A stretch of 64,000 bases of DNA from the NCBI RefSeq assembly GCF_034933565.1, contig NZ_JAYFNG010000021.1:1-64000 (forward strand), read 5' to 3'. Below are positions 37,637 through 46,668 of this stretch, one piece after another. The stretch is from Raineyella sp034933565 (lineage in GTDB: Bacteria; Actinomycetota; Actinomycetes; Propionibacteriales; Propionibacteriaceae). Within the stretch, counting starts at the first letter, position 1. Every line of letters starts with the position of its first letter. A program made the translations under genes and the position numbers. The notes beneath the pieces were generated by a model. The model ran no database searches, had not been told where the DNA came from, and saw nothing but the letters and a program-made list of their open reading frames with translations.

Positions 37637-39343
37637 ATGGTTGCCACGACTCCCACCCCACCCCGGACCTTCCAGGTCTACGACGTCACCCTCCGCGACG
37701 GTTCGCAGCAGGAGGGCATGCAGCTCTCGATCAACGACAAGCTCCGGATCGCCTCCTACCTCGACGACTTCGGAGTGGGGTTCATCGAGGGCGGTTGGCC
37801 GGGGTCGAACCCGAAGGACTCCGAGTTCTTCCGACGGGCCACCTCCGGTGAGCTCCCGCTGCGCAACGCCGAACTGGTGGCCTTCGGGATGACCCGCCGA
37901 GTCGGGGTGAAGGCGGCGGACGACCCGTTGATCGGCGCGTTGCGCGACTCCGGCGCCGCCGTGGCGACCCTGGTCGCGAAGAGCCACGTGGGTCACGTAC
38001 GGGAGGCACTGCGGACCACCCTCGAGGAGAACCTCGAGATGCTGCGTGACTCGGTCACCCACCTGCGCTCGGAGGGGATGCGGGTGTTCATCGACGCCGA
38101 GCACTTCTTCGACGGTTACCGGCTCGACCGGGCGTACGCCCTCGAGGTGGTCCGCACGGCGGCGGAGGCGGGCGCCGAGGCGGTCGTGCTGTGCGACACC
38201 AACGGCGGCATGTTGCCGAGCTGGATGGGGGAGATCGTCTCGGCAGCGGTGGGCGTCGGTGCCCCGATCGGCATCCACTGCCACAACGACTCCGGCTGCG
38301 CGGTGGCCAACACACTGGCGGCCGTCGACGCCGGCGCCGTCCACGTCCAGGGCTGTGTCAACGGCTACGGGGAGCGGACCGGCAACGCGGACATCATCAG
38401 CATCGTCGCCAACCTCGAGCTGAAGTACGGCTGGCCGGTGCTCCCCGAGGGCAACCTGGCCGAGGCCACCCGCACCGCCCAGGCGATCGCCGAGATCACC
38501 AACGTGCCGGCCGGGCCGCGCCGGGCCTACATCGGCACCTCAGCCTTCGCCCACAAGGCCGGGCTGCACGCGTCGGCGATCAAGGTCGACCCCAACCTCT
38601 ACCAGCACGTCGACCCGGCCCGGGTCGGCAACGACATGCGGATGCTGGTCTCCGACATGGCGGGCCGGGCGAACATCCAGATCAAGGGCGAGCAGCTCGG
38701 CTTCGACCTGTCCGACCGTACGGTGGCTGCGGCCGTCACCGACCGGGTGAAGGAGAAGGAGCTGCAGGGATACACGTACGACGCCGCGGACGCCTCCTTC
38801 GAACTGCTGCTGCGCCAGGAACTGGACCAGCTGCCGGAGGTGTTCACGGTGTCGCACTGGACCACCACCTCGTTGGCGAACGGTGACACCGACCCGGTCA
38901 GTGAGGCCGTCGTTAAGCTCGTCGCCCTGGGTCACACGCAGTACTTCGTCGGGGAGGGCAACGGCCCGGTCAACGCCCTCGACATGGCGCTGCGCCGCTG
39001 CCTGATCCCGGTCTATCCGACGATGGCCGGTTATGAGCTGCAGGACTACCGGGTGCGTATCCTCGACGGGTCATCGGGCACCGAGGCCTCGGTGCGGGTG
39101 CTGATCGACACCACGAACGGGGAGCGCACCTGGACCACGGTGGGCGTCGGGACCAACGTCATCGAGGCCTCCTGGGAAGCGCTCTGTGATGCCTACCGGT
39201 ACGGGCTGATCCACCTGCTGGAGAACCGCGTGGAGTCCGCCGAGAGCGGGCGCCCCGGCGACGACGGCGGCCGACCGGTGCCGGGCCCCGACGATCGTGG
39301 CGATCTGGCCCGGGCCGGTGGGTCCGTAGACTCGGTGCGGTGA
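37637..39343 (+). CDS. cimA: (R)-Citramalate synthase
   Basis: 568 residues from ATG 37637. Condenses pyruvate and acetyl-CoA to citramalate, the threonine-independent entry to isoleucine. N-terminal HMGL-like TIM barrel with VYDVTLRDGSQQEGMQLS (catalytic Arg-Asp), the CimA-type FIEGGWPGSNPKDSEFF, and the metal-binding HCHNDSGCAVAN. A linker and a LeuA-type dimer domain follow (about 430-540), the usual feedback site. The IEGGWPGSNPKD string and overall length separate it from LeuA and homocitrate synthase. The last 30 residues are Gly/Asp-rich. The stop overlaps the next gene (GTGA). Confidence 0.9.
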   Translation: MVATTPTPPRTFQVYDVTLRDGSQQEGMQLSINDKLRIASYLDDFGVGFIEGGWPGSNPKDSEFFRRATSGELPLRNAELVAFGMTRRVGVKAADDPLIGALRDSGAAVATLVAKSHVGHVREALRTTLEENLEMLRDSVTHLRSEGMRVFIDAEHFFDGYRLDRAYALEVVRTAAEAGAEAVVLCDTNGGMLPSWMGEIVSAAVGVGAPIGIHCHNDSGCAVANTLAAVDAGAVHVQGCVNGYGERTGNADIISIVANLELKYGWPVLPEGNLAEATRTAQAIAEITNVPAGPRRAYIGTSAFAHKAGLHASAIKVDPNLYQHVDPARVGNDMRMLVSDMAGRANIQIKGEQLGFDLSDRTVAAAVTDRVKEKELQGYTYDAADASFELLLRQELDQLPEVFTVSHWTTTSLANGDTDPVSEAVVKLVALGHTQYFVGEGNGPVNALDMALRRCLIPVYPTMAGYELQDYRVRILDGSSGTEASVRVLIDTTNGERTWTTVGVGTNVIEASWEALCDAYRYGLIHLLENRVESAESGRPGDDGGRPVPGPDDRGDLARAGGSVDSVR

Positions 39344-40032
39344 GCGAACGCAATGACATGAGGGTCGGGGACACCGAGCGTGACCAGGTCGTCGACCTCC
39401 TCCAGCACGCGGTGGGTGACGGCCGGTTGACCATCGCCGAGGGACGCGAGCGGCTCGAGCTGGCCGTCGCCGCCCGGACGTTCGCCGATCTCGATCCACT
39501 GGTCGCCGACCTGACCCCGGTGCTGCCGTCGATGGCCCAGGACGTGGCGGGCCTGCACCCCGCCAACCGCCCGCTGGACCAGGTCGCCGTGCCGGGGGAG
39601 TCCCAGCTGCCCGGCTGGCGGCCCGACGACCCGCTGGTCATCTCCGCCCCGTTCGACGACGACCGGAGGGTGGGGGAGTGGTCGCTGCCGCCGTACGTCA
39701 AGGTGACGACCGGGCTGGGCAACGCGACGCTGGTCTGCCTGGAGGCGACGGCGGAGACCCGGGTGATCAGGATCGAGGTGTCCGGCGGTGCCGGCAACAT
39801 CCGGCTGATCGTCCCGGAGGGCTGGGCGGTCCGGGCCGACCGGGTGTCCAAGGGCCTCGGGGGCGTCCGCCTCAAGGTCCCCGACAGGCCGGCCCACGGC
39901 GCCCCGCTGCTCGAGGTGACCGGCACTCTCACCCTGGGCAGTCTGGTGGCCCGTCCGGCGAACATCGTGGATCGCTGGCTGCTCCGTCGCCGCCAGCAGC
40001 GCCGGCGCCAGCAGCGGGCCCTGGAGGCCTGA
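39340..40032 (+). CDS. DUF1707-type protein with LiaF-like C-terminal domain
   Basis: 230 residues from GTG 39340. The N-terminal module MRVGDTERDQVVDLLQHAVGDGRLTIAEGRERLELAVAART is the short DUF1707 domain common in actinobacteria. The C-terminal part (about 110-200) has VSGGAGNIRLIVPEGWAVRADRV, which looks like the cell-wall-stress LiaF/DUF2154 beta-sandwich. No transmembrane segment in the middle, unlike many relatives, so it is probably cytoplasmic. TAGACT (39327-39332) lies 7 nt before the start, giving an own leaderless transcript. Function unknown. Confidence 0.82.
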   Translation: MSERNDMRVGDTERDQVVDLLQHAVGDGRLTIAEGRERLELAVAARTFADLDPLVADLTPVLPSMAQDVAGLHPANRPLDQVAVPGESQLPGWRPDDPLVISAPFDDDRRVGEWSLPPYVKVTTGLGNATLVCLEATAETRVIRIEVSGGAGNIRLIVPEGWAVRADRVSKGLGGVRLKVPDRPAHGAPLLEVTGTLTLGSLVARPANIVDRWLLRRRQQRRRQQRALEA

Positions 40033-40112
40033 CCCGGCCACCGGGGCCGGTGGCCGTCCCCCGCACACCGGTACGATGCCGGCCGAGGTGACTGGGGTGT
40101 CCGCCGGATGGA

Positions 40113-40162
40113 GGTGTTGTCCGGGACGGTGGGGGTGTTGTCCGCGCGGCGCTGGTGTTGTC
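40113..40162. repeat. Three phased direct repeats GGTGTTGTC
   Basis: Copies at 40113-40121, 40134-40142 and 40154-40162, spaced 21 and 20 bp (two helical turns), ending 62 nt before the AbiEi-like gene. The layout suggests an operator bound on one DNA face, possibly by the winged-helix protein encoded next to it. Confidence 0.6.
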
Positions 40163-40224
40163 GCGATGTTGCCCGTCCCACCGCCACCCTTGAGCGGCCG
40201 CACCGGGTGCCGTGGGATGGTCGC

Positions 40225-41319
40225 ATGACGACGACTCACCCCGGGGTAGCGGTCCCGTTGCCGGACCTCGAGTTCTTCTCCGCCGACGACGTTCTCACGC
40301 TCGGTGGGGACCCCCGACTGCTCCAGCGTGCGCTCCGCCGGGGCGACGTGGTGCGGGTCTGCCACCGCATCTACGCCCGCAGCCGTCCCGACGACGAGGT
40401 GGAGCGCCACCTGCAGGTGCTCCGGGCCTGCCTGTCCGGCCCGGTCAGCGACGGGGTGGTCGGTGGCGTGACTGCCGCGCTGCTGCACGGCCTCGACCCC
40501 GGTCCCGAGGTCCTGCCCACCCGGGTGACCCTGCTGCGGCCGGGGGCCGGCGCCTGTACCCAGGACTACGAGGTGCTCGCCACCAGGCTGCCGGCCTCGC
40601 ACATCTGCGAGCTCGACACCACCCCGGTGAGCAGTGTGGCGCGGACGGTGGTCGACATCACCCGGCGGGAGCCGTTCGGCAGCCTGACCGGGCTGGTCGT
40701 CGTCGATTCCGCGCTGCGCCGCTGCGCCGACCCGGGTGCCCTGCGCGCCGAGATCGAGCAGGTACTCGCGGACCTGCGCGGGTGCACCGGCCTGAGCCGG
40801 ACCCGCAGTGTGCTGCGCGAGGCGACCTCCCACGCGGCCGGTGCGACCGAGACGATCAGCCGGGCTCTGCTGGGACGGATGGGGATCCCCGCCCCGCTGC
40901 TGGACGTGACCTTCCGATGGCCCCCGGCACTCGATGACGCTGCGCCCCCGTTCTGGACGCCGCAGCGGACCGGCGACGTCGAACCGGGGCGTCCCGGGAC
41001 AGGTGCCGTGACGATTCCGTTCAGCTGGCCCGACACCCGACTGCTCGGGGTCGTCCTCGACCGGTCGGGTGAGCGGGGGATCCCGACCGGCTGGCAGGGC
41101 GATCGCCGGGAGTGGCTGCGGGGACCCCGCCGGCATCTGCGCGAGATCGGCTGGCACCTGGTGGAGTGGTCCCCGGAGGACCTGCGTGATCCGTGGCCGC
41201 TCAGCCAGCGCCTGACCACGATCATGCGCGAGCTCAACGGTGGATTCGGTCCGCTGTCCTGGTCATCGCTCGGACGACCGATCTCCGGCGGGCAGCGCCG
41301 GGCGTCCCTGCCGTTCTGA
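40225..41319 (+). CDS. AbiEi-like winged-helix protein with endonuclease-like C-terminus
   Basis: 364 residues from ATG 40225; the frame is open further up but the repeats there look regulatory. The N-terminus (FFSADDVLTLGGDPRLLQRALRRGDVVRVCHRIYARSR, about 12-50) matches the winged-helix AbiEi antitoxin-type domain of actinobacteria. The middle (VDSALRRC to VLREATSH) and the end (REWLRGPRRHLREIGWHLVEWSPEDLRDPW) resemble DUF559-type restriction-endonuclease-fold proteins that often follow this domain. An AbiEii nucleotidyltransferase toxin partner is not adjacent. No clear D-E-K catalytic set can be read. Possible regulator or orphan defence protein. Confidence 0.75.
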   Translation: MTTTHPGVAVPLPDLEFFSADDVLTLGGDPRLLQRALRRGDVVRVCHRIYARSRPDDEVERHLQVLRACLSGPVSDGVVGGVTAALLHGLDPGPEVLPTRVTLLRPGAGACTQDYEVLATRLPASHICELDTTPVSSVARTVVDITRREPFGSLTGLVVVDSALRRCADPGALRAEIEQVLADLRGCTGLSRTRSVLREATSHAAGATETISRALLGRMGIPAPLLDVTFRWPPALDDAAPPFWTPQRTGDVEPGRPGTGAVTIPFSWPDTRLLGVVLDRSGERGIPTGWQGDRREWLRGPRRHLREIGWHLVEWSPEDLRDPWPLSQRLTTIMRELNGGFGPLSWSSLGRPISGGQRRASLPF

Positions 41320-41348
41320 GTACTGTGCCGACGTTCTGCCGGCCGTCC

Positions 41349-41408
41349 CCGTGTCCGGCCGTCCCGTGTCCGGTCGGCCCGTGCTCGGTCGGCCCGTGCT
41401 CGGTCGGG
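41349..41408 (+). repeat. Four 15-bp tandem repeats between converging genes
   Basis: Units at 41349, 41364, 41379 and 41394, consensus CCGTGCTCGGTCGGC. They lie between the AbiEi-like stop and the deoA stop. Confidence 0.75.
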
Positions 41409-41411
41409 CGG

Positions 41412-42713
41412 TCAGTCCACCCGGCCCAGCAGCAGCGGTCCGGGGGCCGCCGCGGATCGGGGATCGGCGACACCGACGGCGCCCGCCAGGGCGGCGCGGG
41501 CGGCGGCGAACCGCTCCGGCGTGTCGGTGTGCAGGGTGAGCAACGGCTGCCCGGCCCGGACCTCGTCGCCCCGTTGGGCGTGCAGCTCCACCCCTGCGGC
41601 GGCCTGGACGTCATCCTCCTTGCGCACCCGGCCGGCGCCGAGGTGCCAGGCGGCCAGTCCGACCGCCATCGCGTCGAGACGCTCCAGGACGCCGTCCGAC
41701 GGCGCGGTCACCACCTCGGTCTCCAGCGCGGTCGGCAGCGGGGCGTCCGGATCCCCGCCCTGGGCCCGGACCAGGCGTCGCCACCGGTCCATCGCCCGGC
41801 CCGAGGCGAGCACCTCGGCGGGGTCCGCCTCGACCCCGACCGCGGCCAGCATCTCGCGGGCCAGCGCCAACGTCAGTTCGACCACGTCGTCGGGCCCGCC
41901 GCCCGCGAGCACCTCCACCGCCTCGCGCACCTCGAGGGCGTTGCCGGCGGTCAGCCCCAGCGGGGTCGACATGTCCGAGAGCAGCGCCACGGTCCGGACC
42001 CCGGCGCCCGACCCGATCCGCACCATGGTGCGGGCCAGTCGCCGGGCGCTGTCCAGGTCCTTCATGAAGGCGCCGGAGCCGACCTTGACGTCGAGCACCA
42101 GGGCCCCGGTGCCCTCGGCGATCTTCTTGGACATGATCGAGGAGGCGATCAGCGGGATGGACTCGACCGTGCCGGTGACGTCGCGCAGGGCGTAGAGCTT
42201 GCGGTCGGCCGGCGCCAGGTCGGGACCCGCCGCGACGATCGCGCCGCCCACCTCGAGCAGCTGGCGACGGACCTGCGCGGAGTCGAGGTCACCGCGCCAG
42301 CCCGGGATCGACTCCAGCTTGTCCAATGTCCCTCCGGTGTGCCCCAGTCCGCGGCCGGACAGCTGGGGCACGGCCACACCGCAGGCGGCGACCAAGGGCG
42401 TCAGGACGAGGGTGATCTTGTCCCCGACCCCGCCGGTGGAGTGCTTGTCGACGGTGGGGCGGTCCAGATCGGAGTAGTCGAGGCGTACGCCGCCGGCGAC
42501 CATCGCCGCGGTCCACGGATCGAGCTCCTCGGCCGACATCCCCCGGAAGAACACCGCCATCGCCAGGGCGGACATCTGCTCGTCGGCGATCCACCCGGCG
42601 GTGTAGGCCTCGATGATCCAGGTCGCCTCGTCCGGTGACCAGGCCCCACCGTCGCGCTTGCGCCGGATCAGGTCGACGATGCTGTAGCGGCGGGGGTCGA
42701 GAGCGACGTCCAT
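41412..42713 (-). CDS. deoA: Thymidine phosphorylase
   Basis: 433 residues. Splits thymidine (and deoxyuridine or uridine in pyrimidine-type enzymes) to base and sugar 1-phosphate. The family signature is SGRGLGHTGGTLDKLESIPG. The phosphate-binding DKHSTGGVGDKITLVL is present, as are the C-terminal domain and its final strand RAGQPLLTLHTDTPER. ATG start at 42713. It is on the strand opposite its neighbours and shows no other nucleoside genes nearby. Confidence 0.95.
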   Translation of the reverse strand: MDVALDPRRYSIVDLIRRKRDGGAWSPDEATWIIEAYTAGWIADEQMSALAMAVFFRGMSAEELDPWTAAMVAGGVRLDYSDLDRPTVDKHSTGGVGDKITLVLTPLVAACGVAVPQLSGRGLGHTGGTLDKLESIPGWRGDLDSAQVRRQLLEVGGAIVAAGPDLAPADRKLYALRDVTGTVESIPLIASSIMSKKIAEGTGALVLDVKVGSGAFMKDLDSARRLARTMVRIGSGAGVRTVALLSDMSTPLGLTAGNALEVREAVEVLAGGGPDDVVELTLALAREMLAAVGVEADPAEVLASGRAMDRWRRLVRAQGGDPDAPLPTALETEVVTAPSDGVLERLDAMAVGLAAWHLGAGRVRKEDDVQAAAGVELHAQRGDEVRAGQPLLTLHTDTPERFAAARAALAGAVGVADPRSAAAPGPLLLGRVD

Positions 42714-42783
42714 GGCGTCATTCTGCCCGCTGCCCGCAACGGTCGTCGGCGGCCCGGCGTCCTCGGCGCGATAAGGTGAGGCA

Positions 42784-43626
42784 ATGCGAATCGCACGCTA
42801 CTCGATCGCCGGTCAGGATCCCGCCTTCGGGGTGGTCGAGCTCGCCGAGGATCGCGGCGAACATCCCGACAGCGTCAGCGAACTCACCGGGGACCCGCTG
42901 GCCGGTCCGGTCCAGTACACCGGAGCCCGCCACCACCTCGCCGACGTCCGCCTGCTGGCGCCGGTCATTCCGCGCTCGAAGATCGTCGGCGTCGGGCGCA
43001 ACTACGCGGCGCATGCCGCCGAGCTCGGCAACGAGGTGCCGAGCACCCCGCTGTGCTTCTTCAAGCCGAACACCGCCGTCATCGGCCCTGATGAGATCGT
43101 CGTCCCGCCGGCCGCCTCGCACTTCATCAGCTACGAGGGCGAGCTCGCCGTCGTCATCGGCCGGATCTGCAAGGACGTCCCGGTGGAGCGCGCCGAGGAG
43201 GTCATCTTCGGCTACACCGTGGCCAACGACCTCACCCTGCGCGACCTGCAGGAACCCGACAAGCAGTGGTCGCGGGCCAAGGGCTTCGACACGTCCTGCC
43301 CGCTCGGCCCGTGGATCGCCACCCACCTGCGCCTCGCCGAGGCCGCCGACCTGATGATCACCACGGTGGTCGACGGTGAGCAGCGCCAGCACGGCTCGAC
43401 CGCGCTGATGGTCCGGTCCATCGCAGACCTGATCGCCTACATCACCAGCTTCACCACCCTGCTGCCCGGCGACGTCATCCTCACCGGCACCCCTGCGGGT
43501 GTCGGCCGGCTCGAACCCGGCCAGGCGGTCTCGGTCACCATCGACCAGATCGGCACTCTGACCAACACCCTCGTCCCCACGCCCGTGGCGGACACCACTT
43601 CGACAAGCGGAGACAACGCCAAGTGA
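42784..43626 (+). CDS. Fumarylacetoacetate hydrolase family protein
   Basis: 280 residues. The core shows KIVGVGRNYAAHAAELGNEVP, KPNTAVIGPDEIVVPP, and the metal-binding acidic residues in YEGELAVVIGR and NDLTLRDLQ. The C-terminus has GDVILTGTPAGVGRLEPGQAV, the family's typical ending. Members hydrolyse or isomerise acylpyruvates and similar diketo acids; many are oxaloacetate decarboxylases or tautomerases. The gene directly upstream of gltX is a conserved actinobacterial arrangement. TAAGGT (42772-42777) is 6 nt from the ATG (leaderless). Confidence 0.92.
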   Translation: MRIARYSIAGQDPAFGVVELAEDRGEHPDSVSELTGDPLAGPVQYTGARHHLADVRLLAPVIPRSKIVGVGRNYAAHAAELGNEVPSTPLCFFKPNTAVIGPDEIVVPPAASHFISYEGELAVVIGRICKDVPVERAEEVIFGYTVANDLTLRDLQEPDKQWSRAKGFDTSCPLGPWIATHLRLAEAADLMITTVVDGEQRQHGSTALMVRSIADLIAYITSFTTLLPGDVILTGTPAGVGRLEPGQAVSVTIDQIGTLTNTLVPTPVADTTSTSGDNAK

Positions 43627-45155
43627 GCGACACCACCACCGACCAGCACGGCAGGACCGACGCAGACGTCCTCGGGGACATCGCCCCCCAGGACGTCCGG
43701 GTGCGTTTCCCACCGTCACCGACCGGCAACCTGCATGTCGGCAATGTCCGCTCCGCGCTGTTCAACTACGCCTTCGCGCGCCACTACGGCGGCACCCTGG
43801 TGCTCCGGATCGAGGACACCGACGTTGCCCGGTCCACCGAGGAGTCGTACAACAATGTCCTCGACTCGCTGAACTGGCTCGGCATCACCTGGGACGAGGG
43901 CCCCGACGTCGGCGGACCGTACGGCCCGTACCGCCAGTCCGAGCGCACCGAGATCTACCGCGGCGTCGTCGACAAGCTGGTCGAGTCCGGTGCCGCCTAC
44001 CCGTGCTACTGCACCACCGAGGAGCGGGAGGCGCGGGAGAAGGCCCGCGGTGGCGACACCATCGGCTACGACGGCTTCTGTCGTGACCTCACCGCCGACC
44101 GGATCGCGGCGTACGAGGCCGAGGGCCGTCCGCACGTGCTGCGGATCCGGATGCCCGAGGGCGAGATCGCGTTCGACGACCTGGTGCGTGGCCACGTGGT
44201 GTTCGACACCCGCAACGTGCCGGACTACGCCATCGTCCGCTCCAACGGCGAGCCGCTCTACACCCTGGTCAACCCGGTCGACGACGCGCTGATGGGGATC
44301 ACCCACGTGCTGCGCGGCGAGGACCTGCTCTCCTCGACCCCCCGTCAGATCGTCCTCTACCGGGCACTGTCACGGATCGGTGTCGGCTCCGGGATCACCC
44401 CGCGCTTCGGTCACCTGCCGATCGTGATGGGCGAGGGCAACAAGCGGCTCTCCAAGCGTGACAAGGGGGCCGGCCTGGAGGAGTACCGCGAGCGCGGCTT
44501 CCTCCCGGAGGGTCTGATGAACTACCTCGCCCTGCTCGGCTGGTCGATCAGCGACGACCGGGACGTGTTCACCATGGCGGAGATGGCCGAGGCGTTCGAC
44601 ATCCGCCGGGTCAACGCGAACGCGGCGCGCTTCGACCACAAGAAGTGCGAGGCGATCAACGCCGCCCACATCCGGCTGCTCAGCGCCGAGGACTTGGCGA
44701 CGCGGATCACCCCGTTCCTCCAGGCGGCGCAGTACGTGGCGACCCCGCCGACACCGGACGAGCAGCAGCTCCTGATCGGTGCCGCCCCGCTCATCCAGGA
44801 GCGGCTCACCTGTCTGTCGGAGGCGGTCGACAAGCTGGCCTTCCTCTTCATCCCGGACCAGGAGCTGGCGATCGAGCCGGGCGCGGCACTGAAGGCCGAG
44901 GAAGGACCGGTGCTGCAGGCCTCCCGCACGGCGCTCGCCGACGTCACCTGGGACCACGCCTCGATCGAGGCCGCGCTGCGCTCCGCCCTGATCGACGGAC
45001 TGGGGTTGAAGCCGCGCAAGGCGTTCGGCCCGGTACGCACCGCCGTGACGGGCAGCAAGGTGTCCCCGCCGCTGTTCGAGTCGATGGAACTGCTCGGCCG
45101 CGGGTCGAGCCTGACGCGCATCGACCGGGCGCTGGCGACCGTCCCGAGGGGCTGA
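43623..45155 (+). CDS. gltX: Glutamate-tRNA ligase
   Basis: 510 residues from GTG 43623, overlapping the upstream stop. HIGH-type motif FPPSPTGNLHVGNVRSALF, RIEDTD, and KMSKS-type NKRLSKRDKGAG near residues 278-289, followed by a full C-terminal anticodon-binding region, unlike GluQ in this window. In actinobacteria the GltX product Glu-tRNA(Gln) is normally amidated by GatCAB. The tRNA-Gln and tRNA-Glu genes lie 1.1-1.5 kb downstream. Confidence 0.95.
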   Translation: MSDTTTDQHGRTDADVLGDIAPQDVRVRFPPSPTGNLHVGNVRSALFNYAFARHYGGTLVLRIEDTDVARSTEESYNNVLDSLNWLGITWDEGPDVGGPYGPYRQSERTEIYRGVVDKLVESGAAYPCYCTTEEREAREKARGGDTIGYDGFCRDLTADRIAAYEAEGRPHVLRIRMPEGEIAFDDLVRGHVVFDTRNVPDYAIVRSNGEPLYTLVNPVDDALMGITHVLRGEDLLSSTPRQIVLYRALSRIGVGSGITPRFGHLPIVMGEGNKRLSKRDKGAGLEEYRERGFLPEGLMNYLALLGWSISDDRDVFTMAEMAEAFDIRRVNANAARFDHKKCEAINAAHIRLLSAEDLATRITPFLQAAQYVATPPTPDEQQLLIGAAPLIQERLTCLSEAVDKLAFLFIPDQELAIEPGAALKAEEGPVLQASRTALADVTWDHASIEAALRSALIDGLGLKPRKAFGPVRTAVTGSKVSPPLFESMELLGRGSSLTRIDRALATVPRG

Positions 45156-45156
45156 G

Positions 45157-46155
45157 GTGACGCGCACCCCGGTGCCGGCGGGCCGCGGACGGTTCGAGAC
45201 GTACGTCGGGGGGTTCGAGGACCCGCCGCCCGGGGTGTCGTACCCCTTGGTGTTGCGCCGGCCCGGCACGGAGGCCTGGCGGACCGTGCTCGGGATCGTC
45301 GCGGGCTTCGTCCTCTACCTCAGCGTGATGTCGGTGCTGCCGGGCCTCGTCGTGGGCCTTGCCTGGCTGGTGACCGGGGCGGGCGTCGCGTACGGCACCT
45401 TCGCGCAGGAGGCGAACGCCTACCTCAACCCGGCCGGCATGCTCGGGCTGAACCTCGCCATCGGCTGTCTGGTCCCGCTGTCCTGGCTGCTGGTGGCGAC
45501 CCTCCATCGCACCGCGCCCCGCTGGCTCGCTTCGGTCCGGCCGCGGATCCGGTGGCGCTACCTGGCGGTCTGCGCCGTGGTTGCGGTCGTGGTGCTCAAC
45601 GCCATGCAGGTGGTCACCTGGGTGGTCACCGGCACCGTCGTCCACCTCGCTCCCCAGCAGGGGTTCTGGGGCTTCCTGGCGGTCATCCTGGCGACCACCT
45701 GGGTGCAGGCGACCGGTGAGGAGTACTTCTTCCGCGGCTACCTGATGCAGGCGCTCGGCTCGCTGACCGCCCTGCGGGGCTTCGGGGTCATCGCCTCGGC
45801 GCTGGTGTTCGCCGCCATGCACGGATCGCAGAACCTTCCGCTCTTCCTCAACCGGCTGGCGTTCGGGCTGGTGGCCGCCGTGCTCGTCTGGCGCACCGGG
45901 GGTCTCGAGGCCGGTATCGCCGGTCACGTCGTCAACAACGTGTTCGCGTACGTCTGGGCCGGTCTGACGACCGGTATCGCTGCGACCCGCGGCCTCACCG
46001 AGACGACCTGGATCGGTTCCCTGATCGGGGTCGGTGGGTACGCCCTCTACGCCCTGGCGGCCTGGGGGATCGCCCGGGCGATGCGGCTGGAGACCACCAC
46101 GCCCGGTCGAGTAGCGGTGTCGGGGACCTCCCGCCGGGGCGGGCGAGAGCGCTGA
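45157..46155 (+). CDS. CPBP-family intramembrane metalloprotease
   Basis: 332 residues from GTG 45157, directly after the gltX stop. About eight hydrophobic segments. Motif 1 EEYFFRGYLMQAL, motif 2 VFAAMHGSQN and motif 3 HVVNNVFAYVWAG carry the Glu-Glu, His and His-Asn residues of the CAAX prenyl protease/bacteriocin-processing (CPBP) family. The N-terminus has YVGGFEDPPPGVSYP, common in actinobacterial members. Substrate unknown. Confidence 0.9.
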   Translation: MTRTPVPAGRGRFETYVGGFEDPPPGVSYPLVLRRPGTEAWRTVLGIVAGFVLYLSVMSVLPGLVVGLAWLVTGAGVAYGTFAQEANAYLNPAGMLGLNLAIGCLVPLSWLLVATLHRTAPRWLASVRPRIRWRYLAVCAVVAVVVLNAMQVVTWVVTGTVVHLAPQQGFWGFLAVILATTWVQATGEEYFFRGYLMQALGSLTALRGFGVIASALVFAAMHGSQNLPLFLNRLAFGLVAAVLVWRTGGLEAGIAGHVVNNVFAYVWAGLTTGIAATRGLTETTWIGSLIGVGGYALYALAAWGIARAMRLETTTPGRVAVSGTSRRGGRER

Positions 46156-46187
46156 CGTCGGGGGCGGAACAACGCCGGGCGGCCGAT

Positions 46188-46217
46188 TTGTGCTCGGCCG
46201 GAGGGGTGCGCTAGAGT
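46188..46217 (+). promoter_or_regulatory. Promoter of the tRNA-Gln/tRNA-Glu unit
   Basis: TTGTGC (46188-46193) and TAGAGT (46212-46217) with an 18-bp spacer, 33 nt before tRNA-Gln. Confidence 0.6.
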
Positions 46218-46250
46218 TACACGTCGTTGCCCCTCGGGACAACAAAATAA

Positions 46251-46322
46251 TGGGGTATGGTGTAATTGGCAGCACGAGTGATTCTGGTTCACTTAGTCAA
46301 GGTTCGAGTCCTTGTACCCCAA
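46251..46322 (+). tRNA. tRNA-Gln (anticodon CTG)
   Basis: Acceptor TGGGGTA pairs with TACCCCA. The anticodon arm AGTGA-TTCTGGT-TCACT gives CTG at 46284-46286, and the T arm has GGTTCGAGTCC. CCA is encoded at 46323-46325. Confidence 0.95.
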
Positions 46323-46406
46323 CCAGGAAAGTCTTTCGGCGGAATGTGATGAATGCATTTCCGGCGGTCGGCTTTCTGGGTCTCCGGTAATTCGGTGACC
46401 GGCTGG

Positions 46407-46479
46407 GGCCCCGTTGTGTAGCGGCCTAGCACGCCGCCCTCTCAAGGCGGTAGCGCGGGTTCGAATCCCGTCGGGGCTA
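46407..46479 (+). tRNA. tRNA-Glu (anticodon CTC), copy 1
   Basis: Acceptor GGCCCCG with CGGGGCT. The anticodon arm CCGCC-CTCTCAA-GGCGG gives CTC at 46441-46443, and the T arm has GGGTTCGAATCCC. CCA is encoded at 46480-46482. Confidence 0.96.
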
Positions 46480-46484
46480 CCAAC

Positions 46485-46516
46485 AGAAATCCCTCCGCAG
46501 GCGCGGAGGGATTTCT
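46485..46516 (+). terminator. Terminator after tRNA-Glu copy 1
   Basis: Perfect 14-bp stem AGAAATCCCTCCGC / GCGGAGGGATTTCT with an AGGC loop, followed by GCTTTTC. Confidence 0.85.
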
Positions 46517-46605
46517 GCTTTTCAGCTGCATGTGGTGCATGTTCGGCGTCTTTTCGGGTGCTTGTCCGGCGTCGCCGGTGCAGGATCGGTGACGCCGGCA
46601 CGGAT

Positions 46606-46635
46606 TTGAGCGCCGGGGGTCGGACCTGCTAAGCT
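46606..46635 (+). promoter_or_regulatory. Promoter of tRNA-Glu copy 2
   Basis: TTGAGC (46606-46611) and TAAGCT (46630-46635), 18-bp spacer, the same spacing as the tRNA-Gln promoter; 33 nt before the tRNA. Confidence 0.6.
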
Positions 46636-46668
46636 TCCGCAGGTTCCCGGGTGACCGGGAAGTGCTGG

